In this document: piece by piece, positions 58,760-64,000 of the stretch
Layout: every line of letters begins with the position of its first letter
Numbering within the stretch: position 1 is the stretch's first letter
Assembly (NCBI GenBank): GCA_940671915.1
Contig: CALNVZ010003432.1
Location: 12,369,085-12,433,084 of the forward strand
Origin: Paracentrotus lividus
Taxonomy: Eukaryota; Echinodermata; Echinoidea; Camarodonta; Echinidae
Length of the DNA: 64,000 nt
Direction: 5' to 3'
Program-made: the position numbers and the translations under genes
The notes under the pieces: model-generated
What the model was told of the DNA's origin: nothing
What the model saw: only the letters and a program-made list of their open reading frames with translations
The model's database searches: none

Positions 58760-60060
58760 TGACGTTTAACACATGGAGTACGCAGGGTTCGATATTAGGA
58801 CCCATTCTATTTTTTGATTTATATCAATGATATGTCGTGTTCGTTACATTATTCTGATCTTCATCTATATGCTGACGATAGGTTAATTTATTTGCTCACA
58901 AAAATCAAATGCAATTGAATTGTACTTAATGAAGAATTAGTCTCTCTTTCAGAATGGATGACCAGAATAATTGTTTATTATTATGAGAAAACTGTATCTA
59001 TGCTGCTTGAACAAAATCGATGCTACAAAAAGCACTCTTCTATAAATTTAAAGCTTGGAACAAATGATATTACACAAGTTAAGAACCACAAATATTAGGA
59101 ATGCATATGTCGATCTGAGTTAAATGGGACCTTCATGTGATGAAGTGGTAAAAAAAGTTGGTAAAATGGTGAGCTTTTTAGGGAGGCTAAGGTATTTCTA
59201 ATATGAATCACCTAGTCCAAATATATCAATCAATATCCTTCCAACTTTGATTATGCTGATATTGTTTGGAATTCTGCGTCACAATCTAATTTAGAGGCAA
59301 CTACAAAAACTGCAAATAGGGCTGGAAGAATTATTTTAAGGTTAATCCTCAAATCGCATCTCGAATTTCTATATCCATGATACGTTAAAATGGAAATTCT
59401 AAAAGTCCGACGCCGAAGCATGTTCATGTAATGTGTTTAAAATTTTCCATGATTTAGCCCTGAGTACCTGAAAAATAAGTTCCAATACAAAATAACGAAT
59501 TATTCCCTAGAAACGCTAATAACTTAGTCATACGAAACCCACACTAACTACTGCAAACGGACATTTTTTATATCAAGGATCGCAAAATGTATAATGATTA
59601 CCATCAGAATTGCGTAGACTTATCACATCTTAATAAATTTCGTAATAACCTATGATTGCGGATTCAAGATCGTGGCTTATAATTTTGGTGCATCTCGGGG
59701 AGGGGGGGGGGGGGGGGTCACGGTTTTCCTTGTTTTATAATAGTTGTAATTGATGATTTAGTCTTTGTTTTATTTTCAGGTTGATTATAATTTTCTTCTT
59801 TTATTGTTTCTAATTATTTCTGTTTAATATAATTTATTCAATTAATATTATGTGTATTCATATGTATTCTATTTCTTTAATAATGGACCTCTAGGAAAAC
59901 AGAGATACTTTATAAGTATCTCTGAATAGAGCATCATCCTCTTATTATTGTCTCATTATATACATGTATTTTAATTTGTTTATTCGATTTGTATATGATT
60001 TTCATGTATGTATTTTATTTGCTATTTTGTTATATGGAGAATAAAACCAAACCAACCAAA
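58760..60060 (+). mobile_element. Degraded non-LTR retrotransposon (reverse transcriptase 3' part)
   Basis: Shifting frames encode recognisable reverse-transcriptase landmarks: QGSILGPILF (about 58783-58812), then LIYINDM and LHLYADD with the catalytic YADD (about 58860-58880), later LSEWM, HKYLG-like and ANRAGRIILR. The order and the 3' untranslated stretch with a GGACCTCTAGG hairpin region, ending in AATAAAACCAAACCAACC, fit CR1/L2/jockey-type LINEs. Several frameshifts and stops make it inactive; 5' truncated. Confidence 0.8.
59700..59718 (+). repeat. Poly-G run
   Basis: Near-uninterrupted G tract with one A, inside the retrotransposon remnant. Confidence 0.85.
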
Positions 60061-61024
60061 CTCGTATATAGACTTTTTGTCTCAAAATATCACTGCAGTG
60101 CACATGACATCCATGGTTACAGGGAAAATATTTCAAAGATTTTATCTGGTCATAAGGTTTATTTGACACCATTATGACACCATTTAGGAAAAACAGTGTA
60201 AAAAGGTGATTCAATTAATAAGTTCTACTAATACTATATTGATATATAGATTGCATTGTTAATTTGGAACTATAGTAATAGTATTATGATTATTATATCG
60301 GTTAGCGTTGTTCTCTTTACTGGAAGACCATTGTCTTATAGTTTTTAGAAGCCAAATAATTCTTTTTGTGAATCAATTTATATTACAGATTGCACCTTGC
60401 CACAACAAAGAATACATGTCCTGACAACAAAAAATATTATAACTACGACTATACTGGTGTGATATTTTGAAATGCGAGTTTTCAAACGCGGCTTTTCTTT
60501 TACGCCTACCAATCCAAGACGCAGCATCAATGCATTATACATTAATATGTATGAGCCAATTGATCTAGGATAAGAACCCTGTTAAGCTATTTATTCCGAA
60601 GTATTCTGTGGGAGAAATACCCGGCCAACCATTTTATGCCCGATAACACCACGCAACTGCCTGTCTTTAATCAAATCTATAGAAGATCAGGACCCACGCA
60701 TTCTCTAAGCAGTGTTTGAGTATCTGGGGAAAACATCAGATAAAACCTTCTTGGGATTTTCCGAAGCATGGTCAAAACTTGTTTATAAATGTTATATCCT
60801 TTTGTCATCAAAGTGAGATTGGTTCAGTGATCTGTGCCTACAAAGCGACTCCGGTCCAAACACAAATCGGTCTTTTGCATTTCACCGGAACTGATTACAA
60901 TTATCATAACTGAAAGACACTCCATTTGTTGAGAAACAGTGCTGTCATGTTTAAATTATAAATGGGTTTAAAAATTCCATTTGAATCTCGAATAAGAAAG
61001 TTTTGTCTAAAGAAAAACTACAAC

Positions 61025-61072
61025 CAATCAACAAACAAACAAACAAACAAACAAACAAACAAACAAACAAAC
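61025..61072 (+). repeat. (AAAC)n microsatellite
   Basis: About 12 tandem CAAA units. Confidence 0.95.
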
Positions 61073-61370
61073 AGGAACACTCATTCCTAAGCATTTTGAA
61101 TACAGCATGGCTTTGTTGTTGTCTTTAATTTTTACGGCGCTGTCATTCATTTTAAAATACAACAAGAGCACCTATTATTTCGTTAAGTACGAGGTATATG
61201 GTAAATCTACAAGGAATAAATTTGTTTATTAATGAAAAATATTCTACTACAATGCAGAAGGAAATTAACATGAGAATATATGCTGTTAAGGTTGTCTGTA
61301 AACCCGTAAAATAATCTTCATTTTTTATCTGATGAAAATGTAACCATAAGAAATTGTATCCCCGAAAAAA

Positions 61371-61411
61371 TGGGGGGGGGGGGGGGGGGGAGGGGGGGGG
61401 GGGGGGGGGGG
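61371..61411 (+). repeat. Poly-G tract
   Basis: About 40 bp of G with a single A; able in principle to form G-quadruplex. Confidence 0.9.
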
Positions 61412-64000
61412 TTGAGGTAGGGCTTATTCCACTTGAGAGACACAGAGAGGGCGCATGACCTACAACAAGGCGAAATAATATTGCGAGCTTCAAGCTGGTT
61501 TACTTCACCGTGGGAAGTTGAAAGCCAGAAGGCACTATCTCCATGTCAAAAAAATATACATTAACACCCTTTTGACTCTCAACTGCTCTGGAGATCCATG
61601 CTCTACCATGCTGTAAAGACATTTCTCTTGGGTTACAGTCCAACATGTGTTATACATCATTTGATTAGTGTGTATAATGAAGTGATGAAAGAAAGTGATT
61701 GGCCTAATATCACGAATGTTCGGAATAAAGGTCAACCGATGAACTATATACCAATGTGTCGTTCTCAGGGAGAACGATTTAAGGGTTAGATTTCAGAACA
61801 ACTCATATTGTTGTTTTATTATCTGATGTTTTCCTGTACAGAAAAAACACATTTTGATGTTGAACACAATATTGTTAATACATGTGTATAGGGTACACGC
61901 ATTTATTAACTTATTTACATTTTGTTAAAATTATGCTTATTTTCATTTCTTTGACGACTGGATGATCAATGAGTTTAGGATAAATTTGTAAAGAAATTTG
62001 AGGTACATTATGCAGCAGATTTTTTTAGTGGTTGACCAAATAATGAAAACGTGTCAAACTGAAATGAAGAACTGTTGCCGCTATCTTCATTAGATATTAA
62101 ACTAGTAGGGCCATCAGATAGCATCTAAATACTTATCCTGCTCCTTCACAACATAGCCCTACTGAAATGGGACATGGTATATGGTAGCATACTTGTTTTG
62201 AAACCCTTGTGGGTTTAGCCTTAATCCCTACCGCGTCTCAAATCGGCACCGCCACGTGGTTGTCATAACTTGGACATTTATAGCAGCAGCTGACCTATAA
62301 TCGCTAGCGGGAAGAGGATCTCATTCGTCGGGTTGATGGCGGCAGGGATAGTCTATCGCTATAGAATAGTAAGGCGCTGTCAGATGTCTAAGAGTGCTTA
62401 TGTCGATCAACGCCTAGTGGATAGTCTTGGCTTGTAGCTACTCTGAAGTAGAGGATACGTTAGAGGATAGGTGTATTTAAGAACGTGTGCAAAGTGAAGA
62501 ATCCATGGCGTTGAAACAGGCGCTCCCCTTATTTCTTATTATGTTTTTTCCCTATCACATACTGGACGTACGGTAGCTTTTAATGTGATTAAGTTTTTGG
62601 GAGGAGCCATTCCTATTCTTCAAATTTGCCGACTGCTCCCCTTCCCCTATTTTTTAAACCCTGCATGGATCTACCGTTTGGGGTATATGGGCAACCCCAT
62701 GTGCTTCATCTTCATTTTATGCTTATATCTTAATCTAGGCCTTCAGAAAGGTAGAGTAAACCGATTTTACCCATTCCTGGAAACATCACTGTAGGCATTG
62801 AAAGTTATTATCGCAAAAGCATCCATGAGGTTCCATGTTATCTAGCAATAATATTATTATTCATTTAGATTTTCATATCCCAAATCATAGGATAAAATAT
62901 CATCTGGAAATGATTTATTCAAAGATAGATTTAGAAATCGTTTAGGCCTGTGGGGATCTATTACGCTCCTCTTTGGATTTTAAGAGTTGATTTATATACA
63001 ACAAAATGACATATATTAGTTATACAGCTGATCAAATTTGAGACGATATCAAGAGGGCGCACTACCATCTCTGATGTAGTCTTTAATTAAGTTTCACACA
63101 GTAGGATAGGCTAAATTAGATGTTGAAATATTTCAATATCGAACACCAAAACAACATTTCAATCCCTTTTAAGTAGCGATAAAGGAAATACAAGCATCTA
63201 TAGAAACATACAAATAATTTTATTTATTTTTTTTTAATTTCTAATATTACACTTCGTAACATCAATAGATTCCAATTTGACAAAAATGATGTTGAAAAAT
63301 CGACAAAGAACTAAAGGCGCATTTGATTGTACTTTTGGAGTAAACTATCATAGCGCCATCACATGTTATTGCCGGGCAACGTTCATCTCACTATTTTTCA
63401 CTGTATTGACTCAATATAAGTAATATATCTATACTGAAATGGAAATTAGGATTACAAAAATTTACAGATCTACTTCAGTTTTTTTTTATATTGCCTTACA
63501 AGGCACAAATGAATAGGAGATGGAAGAGAAATCGTTCATTACATTTTCAATTGGATTACATTTTGTAATTATTTGGAAAGATGGGACGAATGCTCTATCA
63601 AACGAGCCATTATACTAGAGTACTTTCGCTTTTACAGTTTATTGTTAAAGATGTACTTTCCTTTCATTTGAAATCATCTGTCTCCAGGTCTGGCCACTTC
63701 CATTTATTCTATGTTATAAAACAAAATGAAATATCAAGGCAATGCAATGTTTTCATAATCGCATACTCAAAAAGAAATCTTGCACCCAGTTTTTGTAGAT
63801 AGTAATAATAATGATTTAATTAATGATTTAATTATGACCAAAGTGCTAACAGTATTTTGAGATAATTATTTCCAAATGATGCAGTGTATTAGTTGACATG
63901 CCATTTTTCTGTTATTATTTTCTTTATTCACACTCTATGGATATCTCACCTATTACACTATGTAATTAATTAATATCAATTCCACAAACATTCGTATTAT

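Larger units (their letters stand above)
51149..64000. other. Region upstream of K2P gene 2, no recognised gene
   Basis: No conserved protein-coding exon was recognised. A plus-strand open stretch at 51449-51597 ending in ACAT|GTAAGT is a weak exon candidate. The rest is repeats listed separately and AT-rich sequence; 60200-61000 and 61800-64000 show nothing beyond short homopolymers. Confidence 0.6.

Overview
This is an AT-rich, repeat-dense eukaryotic window with spliced genes: GT-AG introns, in-register phases and introns of several kb. Gene content (a DUSP11/PIR1-type RNA phosphatase and two invertebrate-style two-pore-domain potassium channels), the many small palindromic transposons and the overall base composition suggest a marine invertebrate deuterostome, most likely an echinoderm such as a sea urchin. 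The species call is an inference. No prokaryotic, organellar or viral genes were recognised.

Layout. (1) Plus strand, about 1.9-11.3 kb: the 3' seven exons of a DUSP11-like RNA 5'-triphosphatase, ending in a Gly/Tyr/Arg-rich tail; its first exon(s) must lie left of the window. (2) 11.3-19.3 kb: intergenic DNA made largely of transposons (a hAT-type MITE with perfect 8-bp target duplication, a Tc1-like element, three copies of a TACAGTCTGTGT-ended family, and one copy of an 0.83-kb family whose inverted partner sits at 26.3-27.1 kb). (3) Minus strand, 19.3-26.2 kb: a complete three-exon K2P channel gene (401 codons, clean). (4) 26.2-41.8 kb: no recognised gene; foldback elements, a 590-bp direct duplication rich in CACGTG palindromes, an ATC-rich tract and a 1.3-kb array of ~150-bp repeats. 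(5) Minus strand, 41.8-51.1 kb: a second K2P gene, paralogous to the first. Its 3' exon is intact and shares the intron that splits the first GYG selectivity-filter codon; its 5' coding exon carries several single-base frame slips, lacks the intron that divides the equivalent part of gene 1, and has a four-unit peptide repeat. (6) 51.1-64 kb: no recognised gene; nested MITEs, a degraded non-LTR retrotransposon with a YADD motif, a tRNA-like sequence and simple repeats.

The two channels are tandem paralogues on the same strand and presumably encode K+ leak-channel subunits; the phosphatase is unrelated in function. The most notable points are the frame-disrupted 5' half of K2P gene 2, the conserved cytosolic-loop motifs shared by the paralogues, the repeat array carrying DR1 nuclear-receptor-like sites, and two clear cases of transposons nested inside other transposons.
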